Positions 35,546 through 45,076 of a stretch of DNA of 64,000 nt are shown here, in pieces. The notes below the pieces were generated by a model. The model ran no database searches, had not been told where the DNA came from, and was given only the letters and a program-made list of their open reading frames with translations. How positions within the stretch are numbered: the stretch's first letter is position 1; the number at the start of each line of letters is the position of its first letter. Both the position numbers and the translations under genes were made by a program. Source of the stretch: Marinilongibacter aquaticus (GTDB lineage: Bacteria > Bacteroidota > Bacteroidia > Cytophagales > Spirosomataceae); contig NZ_CP083757.1 in assembly GCF_020149935.1 (NCBI RefSeq), forward strand, positions 2,877,501 through 2,941,500, written 5' to 3'.

Positions 35546-37034
35546 AGAACTTTTTGTACGTTATCTGGGCACCTACCTGTGAGGGGTAAAGTTTACCTTC
35601 GTCCAAAGCAAAATGACATTTGATCAAATCTCCGTTTCGTAACATTTTGGAGCCGCTTATCCCAACAGAGTTTCGTTTGGCGGAAGAGAAGGGGTAGCTG
35701 TAAGTGCCATAATTTGTGCTGAAAGCATATCTTAGAGCTAGGTTAATTGTTTTGTACTCAGCTTTAATCTTCAAATAATAGGCTTCAATGCGGTTATTGT
35801 AAATATAGTTTGATAAAGGTCGTGAAATGTCTTCGGCCAATTTTTTGGGAAGGTCTTGATAGTTTTGAATAAAGGGAGTGCCAATAACCGTGCCTTTGTA
35901 TGTCCAGCCGTCTCGGTAAATGCTATTGTTGAAATAATTGTCTAGCCCCCTCAACTCAGGAACGAAATTTTCACTATCGGTTGGCCCGCCTTGGCTCATA
36001 GTGTTCAGGTATTCGAAGGTAATTGCTGAGAGCAAGAATCCAGTCTTTTTAGGGTATTTAAACTTTACACTGAGACCATTTAGTCCGTCCCCAATATTAC
36101 TTAAATAGAATAAAGAACCATCCTCATAAATACTTTGACGATAGAGGAGAAGACGTGCTGTTTTGAACTCATATGAAAGGGCCAAGTCTATTGTGCCCAA
36201 ATGATTTCCGGCTCTGTTTAGAGCCTCATTCGCAGGAGCACCATTGGGGTCGTTTATGGCATTAAGGTTTCGATTCAGGCTTACACCCGTGACAACCTTT
36301 ACAAAGGTGGCGAAATCGGAAGAAAATTTTGAAATCATCTGCTTGGTATCTTCATCGTAGAAAGGCACAGTGGGTTTTCCACCCCATTGGACTTGGTGAT
36401 TGAACCCTGCTTGAAATTTGAATTTCCACTGGGGTTTGCCAATGCGTACGTAAAGCGACTTTTGATGCAAGAGTGCGTGTTGCACAGAATCGGTGTTTCC
36501 AAACCAGCCGTGGGCAAAATTGCCTTTAATAGATATTAGGCCACTTTTCACAATCGGCACATAATTTGGAAGGCTCACTTGTAATTTTGGGATTGGAAGG
36601 GCATTTCCAGACCAAATGTAACTTCCAGACGTGCCAGTAGTGTCCATTAGGCCGAAAACTTCTTTACGACGACCTGCGGAGAATTCAAAAATGCCCAATC
36701 TGACTTTTCCATAGATTTCGGGAAGAAGTAACTGATTTGTTTGGCCCACATTCCCTACTGCTCGAATCCCGTATCCATAATTGAAGCCTTTGAGCTTTTT
36801 CTTGTTTGTATAAAGGCTGTCATACTCTTGGTGGTATTCTCCAGCCAGTTGCATTATTGGGGCTTCACGTGGGTTTTCACCATAATGATTGGCTCGTAAA
36901 AAAAAGGGCGTGTTGTTTGTGGAGGAAAGGATTCCTGAGGCTTCTACAGCTATTTCGCCTTTACGAGCACTTTCCTGGGAAAAGGCCAAAATGCTTGAGA
37001 AAAAGAAGAAAAGTCCTAAGATTTTTGATCTCAT
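35529..37034 (-). CDS. Capsule assembly Wzi-family outer-membrane protein (copy 1)
   Basis: The 501-residue product has a signal peptide (about 1-20, ending AFSQ) and the Bacteroidota Wzi pattern: FFLRANHYG, EFSAGRRKEVFGL, SGSYIWSGNALPIPK, HGWFG and HQVQWGG, with alternating beta-strands to the C-terminus. Wzi in enterobacteria is an 18-strand barrel that binds and anchors capsule at the cell surface. This gene follows a paralogue (4-base overlap) and runs towards the WbpM-like gene. Its presence supports a capsule rather than a purely secreted slime. Confidence 0.85.
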   Translation of the reverse strand: MRSKILGLFFFFSSILAFSQESARKGEIAVEASGILSSTNNTPFFLRANHYGENPREAPIMQLAGEYHQEYDSLYTNKKKLKGFNYGYGIRAVGNVGQTNQLLLPEIYGKVRLGIFEFSAGRRKEVFGLMDTTGTSGSYIWSGNALPIPKLQVSLPNYVPIVKSGLISIKGNFAHGWFGNTDSVQHALLHQKSLYVRIGKPQWKFKFQAGFNHQVQWGGKPTVPFYDEDTKQMISKFSSDFATFVKVVTGVSLNRNLNAINDPNGAPANEALNRAGNHLGTIDLALSYEFKTARLLLYRQSIYEDGSLFYLSNIGDGLNGLSVKFKYPKKTGFLLSAITFEYLNTMSQGGPTDSENFVPELRGLDNYFNNSIYRDGWTYKGTVIGTPFIQNYQDLPKKLAEDISRPLSNYIYNNRIEAYYLKIKAEYKTINLALRYAFSTNYGTYSYPFSSAKRNSVGISGSKMLRNGDLIKCHFALDEGKLYPSQVGAQITYKKFFSSPF

Positions 37035-38467
37035 AAAGATTTCTGATAGGTTAGGCTCAGGCCAAAACTGTTGTTGTACAATTGTCCGCTGTCAAAAGCG
37101 AGTTGTAAATTAATCAATTGTTTGTTGTAAAGTGGTTTTTTCAAGCTCAAGAATCCCGAATATTGCCTTTTTAGAAATTCGGCTCCGTACGAGCCAAAGT
37201 TGTTAGAGAAGGCATGTTTGGTATGGTATTGCAAGCCCAGTAAGGTCCCTTCCAGTCCGAGATAAAAGTACTGGATGCGATTGTTATACCTGAGGCGGCC
37301 GTCTTTCTTGAAGATAATAAAAGGAGTGCCAATGATGTGGTTTTTGTACGACCAACTCTGGTATTGCCCATGATAAAAATAGTTATCAACCTCTCCGTAG
37401 TTTGAGGGTTGAAGTTTGCCGAAACGATATCTCCCTTGGCTTTTTGAATTGAAAAACTCGAAAATTATTTTTTGAACATATTCGGCTTCATGAATACGCA
37501 CGCTAATGCCGTGCAGGCCATCTTCGATATTGTTGAGGTGAGCAATCGATCGGGCGAAATCGTAAGGCAATTGCTTGTAAATCAAAATATGCCCCCAATA
37601 AGGGTTAATCTCTGCGGCTATATCCACAGAGCCAAGTTGATTTCCTACTGCTAGCCCACCATCGTAGCTGGGTACTTTGTTTTTGTCAGGAGGGATTATT
37701 TTTTGCAGGAAAGGGAGTAGGAGGTATTGATACGAATACAAAGGGTAGGGGGCCAGCTTGCCGTTGATGGTTGTGGCGTATTCTGGTAAGTCTTCCAATA
37801 TATCCGAATGTCCGCCCCATTGGGCTTGGTGGTTGGCTCCTGCGTAGAATTTAAATGCGGCGTTTGGTTTGCCAAATCTCAAATAGAGCCATTTTTGGTG
37901 TAGCCAAGCTCCTTGCACTACAGAGTCTTTTCCGAACCAACCGTGAGAGATTCCGGCATTAAAAGCCAAACGTTTGTGTTTTCCGAAATAAACGTAGTTT
38001 GGGGTGTGGATTTGCACCTTGGGCATTGGTAATGCATTTCCGGACCAAATGTAAGAGCCCGATGTCGAGGAGCTGTCGACCAAACCAAATATTTCTTTTC
38101 GCCTGCCAACATAAAGCTCTAAAGCCTTGAAACGGATCTTGGCATAGGCTTGGGTTAAGAAAAAGTGGTTTTGGCTTCCTATATTCCCGCTGACATCGAG
38201 GCCGTATCCAAAGGAAAAACGGTTGAGTTGTCCCTGGCGATTGTACAGGCTGTCGTATTCATGTTGGGCCAGGGCCGAAAGTTGAACGAAGTTGGATTGG
38301 TTGGGAACGGTTCCGTATTGGTTTGCCCGAAGCCAAAAGGGTAGGTCTTTTTGTGTGCTTGTGAAAGCCGATGCTTTCAAGCTGTAGAGGTTGTTCTTTA
38401 TCAGGCTGTTTTGGCCAAAAGCATTGAGGCAAAAAAGGCCGAGGAAAAAGCTGTAGATCGGTTTCAT
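37031..38467 (-). CDS. Capsule assembly Wzi-family outer-membrane protein (copy 2)
   Basis: The 478-residue paralogue of the next gene has a signal peptide (about 1-19) and the same landmarks: FWLRANQYG, ELYVGRRKEIFGL, SGSYIWSGNALPMPK, HGWFG and HQAQWGG. The shared motifs and order indicate a tandem duplication, with clear divergence since. It starts 5 bases after the CHU_C protein gene, so the three minus-strand genes look like one operon. Confidence 0.85.
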   Translation of the reverse strand: MKPIYSFFLGLFCLNAFGQNSLIKNNLYSLKASAFTSTQKDLPFWLRANQYGTVPNQSNFVQLSALAQHEYDSLYNRQGQLNRFSFGYGLDVSGNIGSQNHFFLTQAYAKIRFKALELYVGRRKEIFGLVDSSSTSGSYIWSGNALPMPKVQIHTPNYVYFGKHKRLAFNAGISHGWFGKDSVVQGAWLHQKWLYLRFGKPNAAFKFYAGANHQAQWGGHSDILEDLPEYATTINGKLAPYPLYSYQYLLLPFLQKIIPPDKNKVPSYDGGLAVGNQLGSVDIAAEINPYWGHILIYKQLPYDFARSIAHLNNIEDGLHGISVRIHEAEYVQKIIFEFFNSKSQGRYRFGKLQPSNYGEVDNYFYHGQYQSWSYKNHIIGTPFIIFKKDGRLRYNNRIQYFYLGLEGTLLGLQYHTKHAFSNNFGSYGAEFLKRQYSGFLSLKKPLYNKQLINLQLAFDSGQLYNNSFGLSLTYQKSL

Positions 38468-38472
38468 TTACT

Positions 38473-40521
38473 TTATTTTAAGAGTAGAAAAGAACCAGTC
38501 CTTTGGATTAATTCATTGTGGATGTCTGTGGCTTTCAACACATAGTGATACAAGCCAACAGGTGCGATTCGGTTTGACTTCAATCGGCCATCCCAAAAGT
38601 TGTTTTTGTCGTTTGTTTCAAAGATCAATTCGCCCCAGCGATTGAAAATTTTGAAATTAAAATTGTTTAAAGATAGCAGGTTTCCCTTTAATTCAAATTG
38701 TGGATTGGCCCCGTTTGGGGTAAAGGCGTCTGCGATATAAATTTTGGTTGAAATGGGTAAGTCGATATAATTTGATTTACTAATTCTTCCGTTTGAGCTT
38801 TCCACTTCTATAAAATATCGTGCCGAGTTGCTTAAGCCAGTCAAGTCTGGCCTGAAAGAGAAGTTTCCCAATTGTGCTCCGTTGTCAATTTGAAAAACGC
38901 CGCCAGTGGGGTCTTCATAGTAAAGTATATAATTGTTGACTATATCCGGGTTGAAAGGTGCACTATTTGACCAGATCAAATTGGATTGGTCATTGTAGGT
39001 TATTTGAATAGTGCAGACCTCGGGGGAAGGCTCAGATATTCTCCCGCAACTGTCTTGATAGGTTATTTTGTAACAATAGGGACCGTTCGCGGCTGATACT
39101 GGATCGACGAATTGTATAGGGGCTACGGCTGTGTTCGAGCTGTCAGTGGCCATAAAACCTGCACCTTCTTGTTCTGTCAGCAAGTAATATTTTTGACGAG
39201 AGAGTGGCCAGTCGGCATCATCTATGGCGGTTATTTCGGGTTGCTCGTTGTCGTTTACCGTAACGTAGAGGTCGTTAATGGGGGCTGGCATAAACGTACT
39301 GAGGTCTAGGCAAACCTTTCTTGACTTTGAAAAGCTTTCATATGGTATACGGTCGTTTCCTTTTGTAACGCCATCAATTTGGGCTATCATTTGAAAGCAA
39401 ACGCTTTCCGAACAGTCCAATAATTGCTCCTCATAAGGAGAATCACTGACGCCAGCCATTACTGATCCGTTTTTTTCGAGAGTGGGTATGATGTTTTTGT
39501 TAGTGCCCGAGCTGCCAAAGCCAACCCCGCTGGCAAGAAGTGTAAAGTTGTCCGTAGGGTGTGAAATCCACTCCACAATTTTTTTCTGATCCACAACCTT
39601 AATCGGATCAATAGGAATGGTGCAAATCTCTGCAGAGGATTGGTGACAAGTGGCTCCAAAAATACCGTAACAGTATTGCTGTGAGGTATTAATGTTGAAA
39701 TCGTATGTGCCCGGTGTCTCTTTTTTAGTAGGGGAGTCGTAGGCGGGATAGCTACCATTGATAGTCCTTTGGTAAATCGAATATTCTTGATTTAGCCCGC
39801 CCGAAAAACTAAGTGAGACGGTATTCTCGTCCTTTACAACCAAACTGTCAATACTGACATAATCATTGCCTGTTTTCATGTCAACAGTAACAGGTGTAGG
39901 GCTTGAGCACCCCGTGCTACCTGTATTGGACATTCCTTCAATTAAAATGTCTCGAGTTGTTGCATTTACCGAGCTGAAATTCTCACTGTATGGCAGCTCA
40001 GATGCTTGTACGGTAACACTGCTTCCGTCGTCCAAAAAGGATATTTGATAGTAGTCGAAACTGTTTTCCGTTGCATTGGGGATGTTTATAATCATTAAAT
40101 GATTGTCGCACGCATTCACAGAAAATACCGGTTCGGCATCGGGCAAAACACTGACATTCTTGCAAGAGTAAAAAGGGCTTCCGTCGGCCTTGGTTCCGTA
40201 TTGGAGAATAGTGTATGGTGTTATCTCAGGTTCATCAAAGTAAGTGTTTGTTATTGATGAACTGCCCGATGGTCGCCCATCGCCTTGGTAATAAAAATCG
40301 TATTTGATGTTTGAATATCCGGTAAGGTCATTTAATTTGACATTGAAAGGCCCACAGCCAGAACTGGGACCGTCAATTTCGAATCCGTTCGAAACGTAGT
40401 TGGGGTTTGAAAGCGGATCGCAAAGGTTTTGGGCAAGAGTTTCGGTTTTGGGCATACACCAGAAGCCGAGCACGAAAATCAAGCCCATACGAAATACGAC
40501 TGGCAAAATTCTGGTTTGCAT
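38473..40521 (-). CDS. Secreted protein with fibronectin-like repeats and type IX C-terminal sorting domain
   Basis: The ~682-residue product starts best at the ATG at 40521, giving a signal peptide (MQTRILPVVFRMGLIFVLGF..., cut near LAQ). A longer frame back to 40569 would put unrelated residues before it. The body has repeated beta-sandwich-like segments (for instance YCYKITYQDSCGRISEPSPEVC) typical of fibronectin-type repeats. The tail from DAFTPNGANPQFELKG through IFNRWGELIFETNDK to the end is the CHU_C sorting domain. It is the first gene of the operon with two wzi genes, which suggests a role at the cell surface near the capsule; that link is inference. Confidence 0.82.
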   Translation of the reverse strand: MQTRILPVVFRMGLIFVLGFWCMPKTETLAQNLCDPLSNPNYVSNGFEIDGPSSGCGPFNVKLNDLTGYSNIKYDFYYQGDGRPSGSSSITNTYFDEPEITPYTILQYGTKADGSPFYSCKNVSVLPDAEPVFSVNACDNHLMIINIPNATENSFDYYQISFLDDGSSVTVQASELPYSENFSSVNATTRDILIEGMSNTGSTGCSSPTPVTVDMKTGNDYVSIDSLVVKDENTVSLSFSGGLNQEYSIYQRTINGSYPAYDSPTKKETPGTYDFNINTSQQYCYGIFGATCHQSSAEICTIPIDPIKVVDQKKIVEWISHPTDNFTLLASGVGFGSSGTNKNIIPTLEKNGSVMAGVSDSPYEEQLLDCSESVCFQMIAQIDGVTKGNDRIPYESFSKSRKVCLDLSTFMPAPINDLYVTVNDNEQPEITAIDDADWPLSRQKYYLLTEQEGAGFMATDSSNTAVAPIQFVDPVSAANGPYCYKITYQDSCGRISEPSPEVCTIQITYNDQSNLIWSNSAPFNPDIVNNYILYYEDPTGGVFQIDNGAQLGNFSFRPDLTGLSNSARYFIEVESSNGRISKSNYIDLPISTKIYIADAFTPNGANPQFELKGNLLSLNNFNFKIFNRWGELIFETNDKNNFWDGRLKSNRIAPVGLYHYVLKATDIHNELIQRTGSFLLLK

Positions 40522-40533
40522 GACACAAAGAAT

Positions 40534-40541
40534 CAAATCTA
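40534..40541 (-). promoter_or_regulatory. Candidate -7 box for the CHU_C-wzi-wzi operon
   Basis: On the minus strand this reads TAGATTTG, an exact TAnnTTTG match, 12 bases upstream of the chosen ATG at 40521. A TTG lies 25 bases further upstream, slightly too far. The very short leader supports the start at 40521 or implies near-leaderless translation. Confidence 0.4.
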
Positions 40542-40644
40542 AAATTAATGCATTGTGGGCTGAAACCAATGTAAATATTATTTAATGGCGAAATTTGGAG
40601 GGTATTTTTAACGTTCCAAATGAAACGGATTGAGCAATTTCTGC

Positions 40645-40652
40645 TACCTTTG
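40645..40652 (+). promoter_or_regulatory. Candidate -7 box for the SPOR lipoprotein gene
   Basis: TACCTTTG is an exact TAnnTTTG match 24 bases before the ATG at 40677, in the divergent region shared with the CHU_C operon. No TTG at the right distance was found. Confidence 0.45.
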
Positions 40653-40676
40653 CTCTCTTCATAACCATATCTTTTA

Positions 40677-41207
40677 ATGAAGGCAAGAGTTGGATTTGCA
40701 CTTATTTTTTTGTTCGCTTCTTGTGCAAAAAAAATCACGAGTAGAACGCAGTCGAGTAAGGTGGATGGGTATTCGGAAGACCTTTCCATTGTACGTCCAC
40801 ATGTAGACGAGCAAAAGTTGGATGAGCAGCCAAGTGAGAAAAAAGAGACGGACTTGAGCAAATTTAAACTGGAGGAACCCAAAAATGATAACGAGCAAAT
40901 TGATCGGGCGGTAATGTCACTGGCCAATTACAATGCTCGCCTAACCGAAGGGCCGGGTTTCAGAATACAAGTGTTTTCGGGAAATAGCCGCTCCGATTTC
41001 GAATCGGCCAAAGGTTATTTGCTCGAGCATTTTCCGGAGTTGGAGATTTACGAATCGTACAGTCAGCCGACTTACAGAATAAAGGTGGGCGATTTTCTGA
41101 AGAGAATGGATGCCGAAAGGTATTATGCAGCGTTGTTGGATCGCTTCAATTCCTCCAAAGTAGTAATGGACAGAATCGATGTACAAAAAGGTTTTAATAT
41201 CAATTAA
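40677..41207 (+). CDS. SPOR-domain lipoprotein
   Basis: The 176-residue product has a lipoprotein signal (LFASC, Cys16), a charged low-complexity linker (about 25-85) and a C-terminal SPOR-like domain (FRIQVFSGNSRSDFESAKGYL...YRIKVGDF). SPOR domains bind glycan strands stripped of peptide, usually at division or cell-wall turnover sites. It is likely outer-membrane anchored facing the periplasm. It ends 6 bases before gmd, but a functional tie is not obvious. Confidence 0.8.
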   Translation: MKARVGFALIFLFASCAKKITSRTQSSKVDGYSEDLSIVRPHVDEQKLDEQPSEKKETDLSKFKLEEPKNDNEQIDRAVMSLANYNARLTEGPGFRIQVFSGNSRSDFESAKGYLLEHFPELEIYESYSQPTYRIKVGDFLKRMDAERYYAALLDRFNSSKVVMDRIDVQKGFNIN

Positions 41208-41213
41208 AGGTAA

Positions 41214-42314
41214 ATGAAAAAAGCGTTAATTACCGGTGTGACCGGACAAGATGGGGCCTATTTGGCCGAATTCCTTTTGGCCAAAGGGTATGAAGTTCAC
41301 GGCATCAAAAGACGTGCGTCTTTGTTCAACACCGACCGTATTGACCATATTTACAAAGATCTTCATGAAGCCAATGTGCGGTTTGTTTTGCATTACGGCG
41401 ATTTGAGTGATTCGACAAATATTATTCGAATTATTCAGGAAATTCAGCCCGACGAAATCTACAACCTTGGGGCTATGTCGCATGTGAAGGTAAGTTTCGA
41501 TTCTCCAGAGTATACCGCCAATGTCGATGGGATAGGTACATTGAGAATTCTGGAAGCTGTTCGTTTATTGGGCCTGACGGAAAAAACGAGAATTTACCAA
41601 GCCTCTACCTCCGAGCTTTACGGTTTGGTTCAGGAAGTGCCGCAATCTGAAAAAACGCCATTTTATCCACGCTCGCCATACGCTGTGGCCAAGCTTTACG
41701 GGTATTGGATAACCGTAAACTACCGCGAAGCCTACAACATGTTTGCCTGCAACGGTATTTTGTTTAATCACGAATCGCCATTGCGTGGTGAAACTTTTGT
41801 AACACGCAAAATTACGAGAGCGGTAGCTCAGATTGCTTTGGGCGAAGAAAGCTGCCTTTATTTGGGTAACATGGATGCCAAACGCGATTGGGGCCATGCC
41901 AAAGACTATATTGAGGCGATGTGGTTGATTCTTCAACAAGATGAGCCCGAAGATTTTGTAATCGCTACGGGGAAGACCACAACCGTACGCGATTTCGTAC
42001 GATTGGCTTTTGCCGAAATTGGTGTCGAGCTGGAGTTCAAAGGAAAAGAAGATAAAGAAGTGGCTGTTGTGATTTCTTCTTCAAATCCGGAATATGCTTT
42101 AGAAGTTGGGCAGCAGGTTGTAGCGGTCGATCCAAAATATTACCGCCCCACTGAAGTGGAATTGTTGATTGGAGATCCAACGAAATCGAAGGAAAAACTT
42201 GGCTGGGAGCCGAAGTATGACCTTGAGGCTTTGGTGAAAGAAATGGTACAAGCCGACCTGAAGCTTTTTAAGGGGCAATCTGGCCTAAATAAGGCAGGAC
42301 GCCCAATATCGTAA
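41214..42314 (+). CDS. gmd: GDP-mannose 4,6-dehydratase
   Basis: The 366-residue SDR makes GDP-4-keto-6-deoxy-D-mannose, precursor of GDP-L-fucose, GDP-D-rhamnose or GDP-perosamine. Hallmarks are [31 protein letters not shown], the STSELYG motif, Tyr-x3-Lys in [24 protein letters not shown] and [12 protein letters not shown]. No follow-on enzyme (fucose synthase, rmd or per) is in the window, so the final sugar cannot be named. Confidence 0.95.
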   Translation: MKKALITGVTGQDGAYLAEFLLAKGYEVHGIKRRASLFNTDRIDHIYKDLHEANVRFVLHYGDLSDSTNIIRIIQEIQPDEIYNLGAMSHVKVSFDSPEYTANVDGIGTLRILEAVRLLGLTEKTRIYQASTSELYGLVQEVPQSEKTPFYPRSPYAVAKLYGYWITVNYREAYNMFACNGILFNHESPLRGETFVTRKITRAVAQIALGEESCLYLGNMDAKRDWGHAKDYIEAMWLILQQDEPEDFVIATGKTTTVRDFVRLAFAEIGVELEFKGKEDKEVAVVISSSNPEYALEVGQQVVAVDPKYYRPTEVELLIGDPTKSKEKLGWEPKYDLEALVKEMVQADLKLFKGQSGLNKAGRPIS

Positions 42315-42422
42315 GGTTTCAGTCGTTTCTTTAGCTGTGCCTTAAGATAAAATCTACTGAAGCGGCCGCCTTCTTTGACCCTTTTCTCGTATATTGTTTT
42401 AGAGAAGGGACAAATTAAATTC

Positions 42423-43466
42423 ATGATTGGAATGAGGATATTGAAGTGCATTGTGATTCTTTGCCTGCTGTGTTTCTGCGGCGGGGAGGCCTTTGCCCAA
42501 GATCCTCAATTTTCCCAATTTTATGCAGCTCCCTTGTATCACAATCCGGCCTTTACCGGAAGTGGCTATGCTCCGAGGGTGATGTTCAATTATAGGAATC
42601 AATGGCCCTCGTTGGATGCAAATTTTTCTTCTTCCGCAATCACTTTGGACAATTACGTCGAAAATATAAACAGTGGTTTTGGGGCGATGTTTGTGTCCGA
42701 CCAGATTTCAACCAATCGACTGACGAATACGCGGTTTTCCTTGTTTTATGCGTATCAAATGAGCTTGTCTGAAGATCATTTCGTTCGTTTCGGGATTCAG
42801 GGCACTTACGGAAACAGGAAATTCGATTTGAATGGATTGACCTTCCCCGGTCAGTTTGGCAACGGCGGCTTTGATCCAAGCTTGCCCACCGACCCAATTG
42901 TGAATGCGTACAATGGAAAGTCATTTTCTCGCATAGATTTCACTCCAGGCGTTTTGTATTATTCACCGAAAGCTTTTTTAGGCGTGTCGGCTCACCATTT
43001 GGCACAAAGCAACGACGGTTCAGGAGAAAGGCTAGCTATGAACTTGATGGTGAATGGTGGCTTTAATGTGCCTTTGGCCAATCCATACACCAATGCGGCC
43101 AATGCCAATAAAGAATTTGTGTTGACACCCGCGTTTTTGTTTAAAACGCAAGGGAAGTTCAAGCAGTTGGATTTGGGGGCTTATGCTACTTACGAGCCCT
43201 TGACGCTCGGCCTTTGGTACAGAGGAATTCCTTTTCTTACCAATGGCACCAAAACGGTCAATCAAGATGCCCTGACAGCTCTCGTTGGTTTTCGGTTCGA
43301 CAGCTTTTCGTTTGGTTATAGCTACGATGTGACCATCAGTGGTCTAGGTGTAGGCTCAGGCGGGTCGCATGAGATTTCCTTATCCTATCAATTCAATCCC
43401 TACAAAAACGAAAAGAATCCTTATCTGAAGAAAAGAAGGAAAGCATTGGCTTGTCCCAAATTTTAA
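42423..43466 (+). CDS. PorP/SprF-family type IX secretion outer-membrane protein
   Basis: The ~347-residue product has a signal peptide (ending EAFAQ) and the family's opening DPQFSQFYAAPLYHNPAFTGS, followed by beta-barrel-like strands and a typical C-terminal ISLSYQF. PorP/SprF proteins occur in many copies in Bacteroidota, often beside CHU_C-tailed surface proteins, and help deliver type B type IX secretion substrates to the surface. ATG codons at 42423 and 42432 are both reasonable starts; the longer frame from 42375 would precede the signal peptide. The nearest CHU_C protein is at 38473-40521. Confidence 0.87.
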   Translation: MIGMRILKCIVILCLLCFCGGEAFAQDPQFSQFYAAPLYHNPAFTGSGYAPRVMFNYRNQWPSLDANFSSSAITLDNYVENINSGFGAMFVSDQISTNRLTNTRFSLFYAYQMSLSEDHFVRFGIQGTYGNRKFDLNGLTFPGQFGNGGFDPSLPTDPIVNAYNGKSFSRIDFTPGVLYYSPKAFLGVSAHHLAQSNDGSGERLAMNLMVNGGFNVPLANPYTNAANANKEFVLTPAFLFKTQGKFKQLDLGAYATYEPLTLGLWYRGIPFLTNGTKTVNQDALTALVGFRFDSFSFGYSYDVTISGLGVGSGGSHEISLSYQFNPYKNEKNPYLKKRRKALACPKF

Positions 43467-43499
43467 AGACTGCCCTCACAATCAAAAATTGTCGAAGTA

Positions 43500-43531
43500 T
43501 TGTAGAGCAAATGGTAATTTGGCTTATTTTG
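43500..43531 (+). promoter_or_regulatory. Candidate promoter for the amino-acid permease gene
   Basis: TTG (43500-43502), a 21-base spacer and TTATTTTG (43524-43531, one mismatch to TAnnTTTG) precede the ATG at 43554 by 22 bases. Confidence 0.45.
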
Positions 43532-43553
43532 CATAAAAACCAAATATAATACT

Positions 43554-45008
43554 ATGGCTTCGACGCTTTGGGCAAAGAAATCCATCGACAAGCTGGTGGC
43601 TTCTGCTTCTACAGAAAACAAACTGAAACGTTCTTTAAGTGCCACAAGCTTAGTGGCTTTGGGTATCGGGGCCATTATCGGGGCCGGGCTCTTTTCGCTC
43701 ACGGGCATCGCCGCTGCCGATCATGCAGGGCCTGCGGTTACACTTTCCTTTGTGCTGGCTGCTGTGGGCTGTGCCTTCGCGGGTTTATGCTATGCAGAAT
43801 TTGCTTCTATGATACCCGTGGCGGGCAGTGCATATACGTATTCCTATGCCACTATGGGCGAGTTTGTAGCGTGGATAATCGGTTGGGACTTGGTCTTGGA
43901 ATATGCCTTGGGAGCGGCTACAGTAGCCGTGAGCTGGTCGCGTTATTTTTTGGAGCTTCTAAGCAATTGGGGCATACATCTTCCGGCAAACTTGGTCTGC
44001 TCGCCTTTTGAAAAGCTTAAACTAGCCGACGGCACTTTGATCGAGGGCGGTCTTATTAACTTGCCTGCGGTAATCATTGTCATTTTACTCTCTTTATTGT
44101 TAATAAAGGGCACAAGTGGATCAGCGAAATTGAATAACTTTTTAGTCGTGCTGAAAGTAGCGGTAGTGCTCTTGTTTATTGTATTGGGTTGGAAATTTAT
44201 CGACCCGGCAAACCATGTACCCTATATTCCTGAAAACACGGGAGTGAAGGGCCAGTTCGGCTGGTCGGGTATTGCGGCAGGGGCGGCTGTGGTGTTTTTT
44301 GCTTTTATTGGGTTTGACGCGGTGTCTACGGCGGCTCAGGAGGCCCGTGATCCGCAAAAGGGTATGCCAATAGGCATTTTGGGCTCTTTGGTGGTTTGTA
44401 CAATTTTATATGTTCTCTTTTCGCATGTGATGACGGGTTTGGTGCCTTATACCGTTTTTGAGAACGACGCAAAGCCTGCGGCCACAGCATTTGCCGTAAC
44501 TGGGTATGATTTTCTACAACAAGGTTTAATATTGGCAATTTTGGCTGGATATACCTCAGTGATGCTGGTGATGCTCTTGGGGCAAAGTCGGGTTTTTTAC
44601 AGCATGAGTTGCGATGGACTGCTGCCTTCCTTTTTCAGTGAAGTGCACAAAAAGTTTCACTCGCCTTGGAAAACAAACCTGTTTTTTATGGTGTTCGTGG
44701 CCCTTTTTGCGGGCTTTGTTCCGGTAAGCGATCTTGGGCACATGGTCAGTATCGGTACTCTTTTCGCCTTCAGTTTGGTATGCATTGGGGTGTGGCTTTT
44801 GCGTGTGAAAAGGCCAGAGCTCGAACGCAAGTTTAAAGTGCCATTGGTGCCTTTAGTCCCCATAATGGGGGTGCTTGTGTGTGTCTATTTAATGACCAGC
44901 TTACCTATTGAAGCTTGGTTTCGTCTCGCACTTTGGTTAGCTTTGGGACTTGCCATATATTTTGGCTACGGAAAAAAACACAGTAAGATCGATTCGGATA
45001 AAGAGTAG
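43554..45008 (+). CDS. APC-superfamily amino-acid permease (cationic amino-acid transporter group)
   Basis: The 484-residue protein has about 12-14 membrane helices. The first helix carries GIGAIIGAGLFSLTG, the substrate-binding unwound region of APC transporters, and FFAFIGFDAVSTAAQEARDPQKGMPIGI is the signature of the cationic amino-acid transporter (CAT/YfnA) group. It probably imports amino acids with protons. Substrate is not determined. Alanine-type symporter and aminotransferase genes lie downstream. Confidence 0.88.
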   Translation: MASTLWAKKSIDKLVASASTENKLKRSLSATSLVALGIGAIIGAGLFSLTGIAAADHAGPAVTLSFVLAAVGCAFAGLCYAEFASMIPVAGSAYTYSYATMGEFVAWIIGWDLVLEYALGAATVAVSWSRYFLELLSNWGIHLPANLVCSPFEKLKLADGTLIEGGLINLPAVIIVILLSLLLIKGTSGSAKLNNFLVVLKVAVVLLFIVLGWKFIDPANHVPYIPENTGVKGQFGWSGIAAGAAVVFFAFIGFDAVSTAAQEARDPQKGMPIGILGSLVVCTILYVLFSHVMTGLVPYTVFENDAKPAATAFAVTGYDFLQQGLILAILAGYTSVMLVMLLGQSRVFYSMSCDGLLPSFFSEVHKKFHSPWKTNLFFMVFVALFAGFVPVSDLGHMVSIGTLFAFSLVCIGVWLLRVKRPELERKFKVPLVPLVPIMGVLVCVYLMTSLPIEAWFRLALWLALGLAIYFGYGKKHSKIDSDKE

Positions 45009-45076
45009 TGAGCTTGTTTTTGCTGGCCTGATATCGACAAACTGAAGAATTTTTAACAAAACACCTTAAATTAACT

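Noticed and set aside
40522-40569. N-terminal extension of the CHU_C protein from an upstream TTG
   Set aside because: It would put residues before a good signal peptide and would overlap the -7 box; the ATG at 40521 is better.
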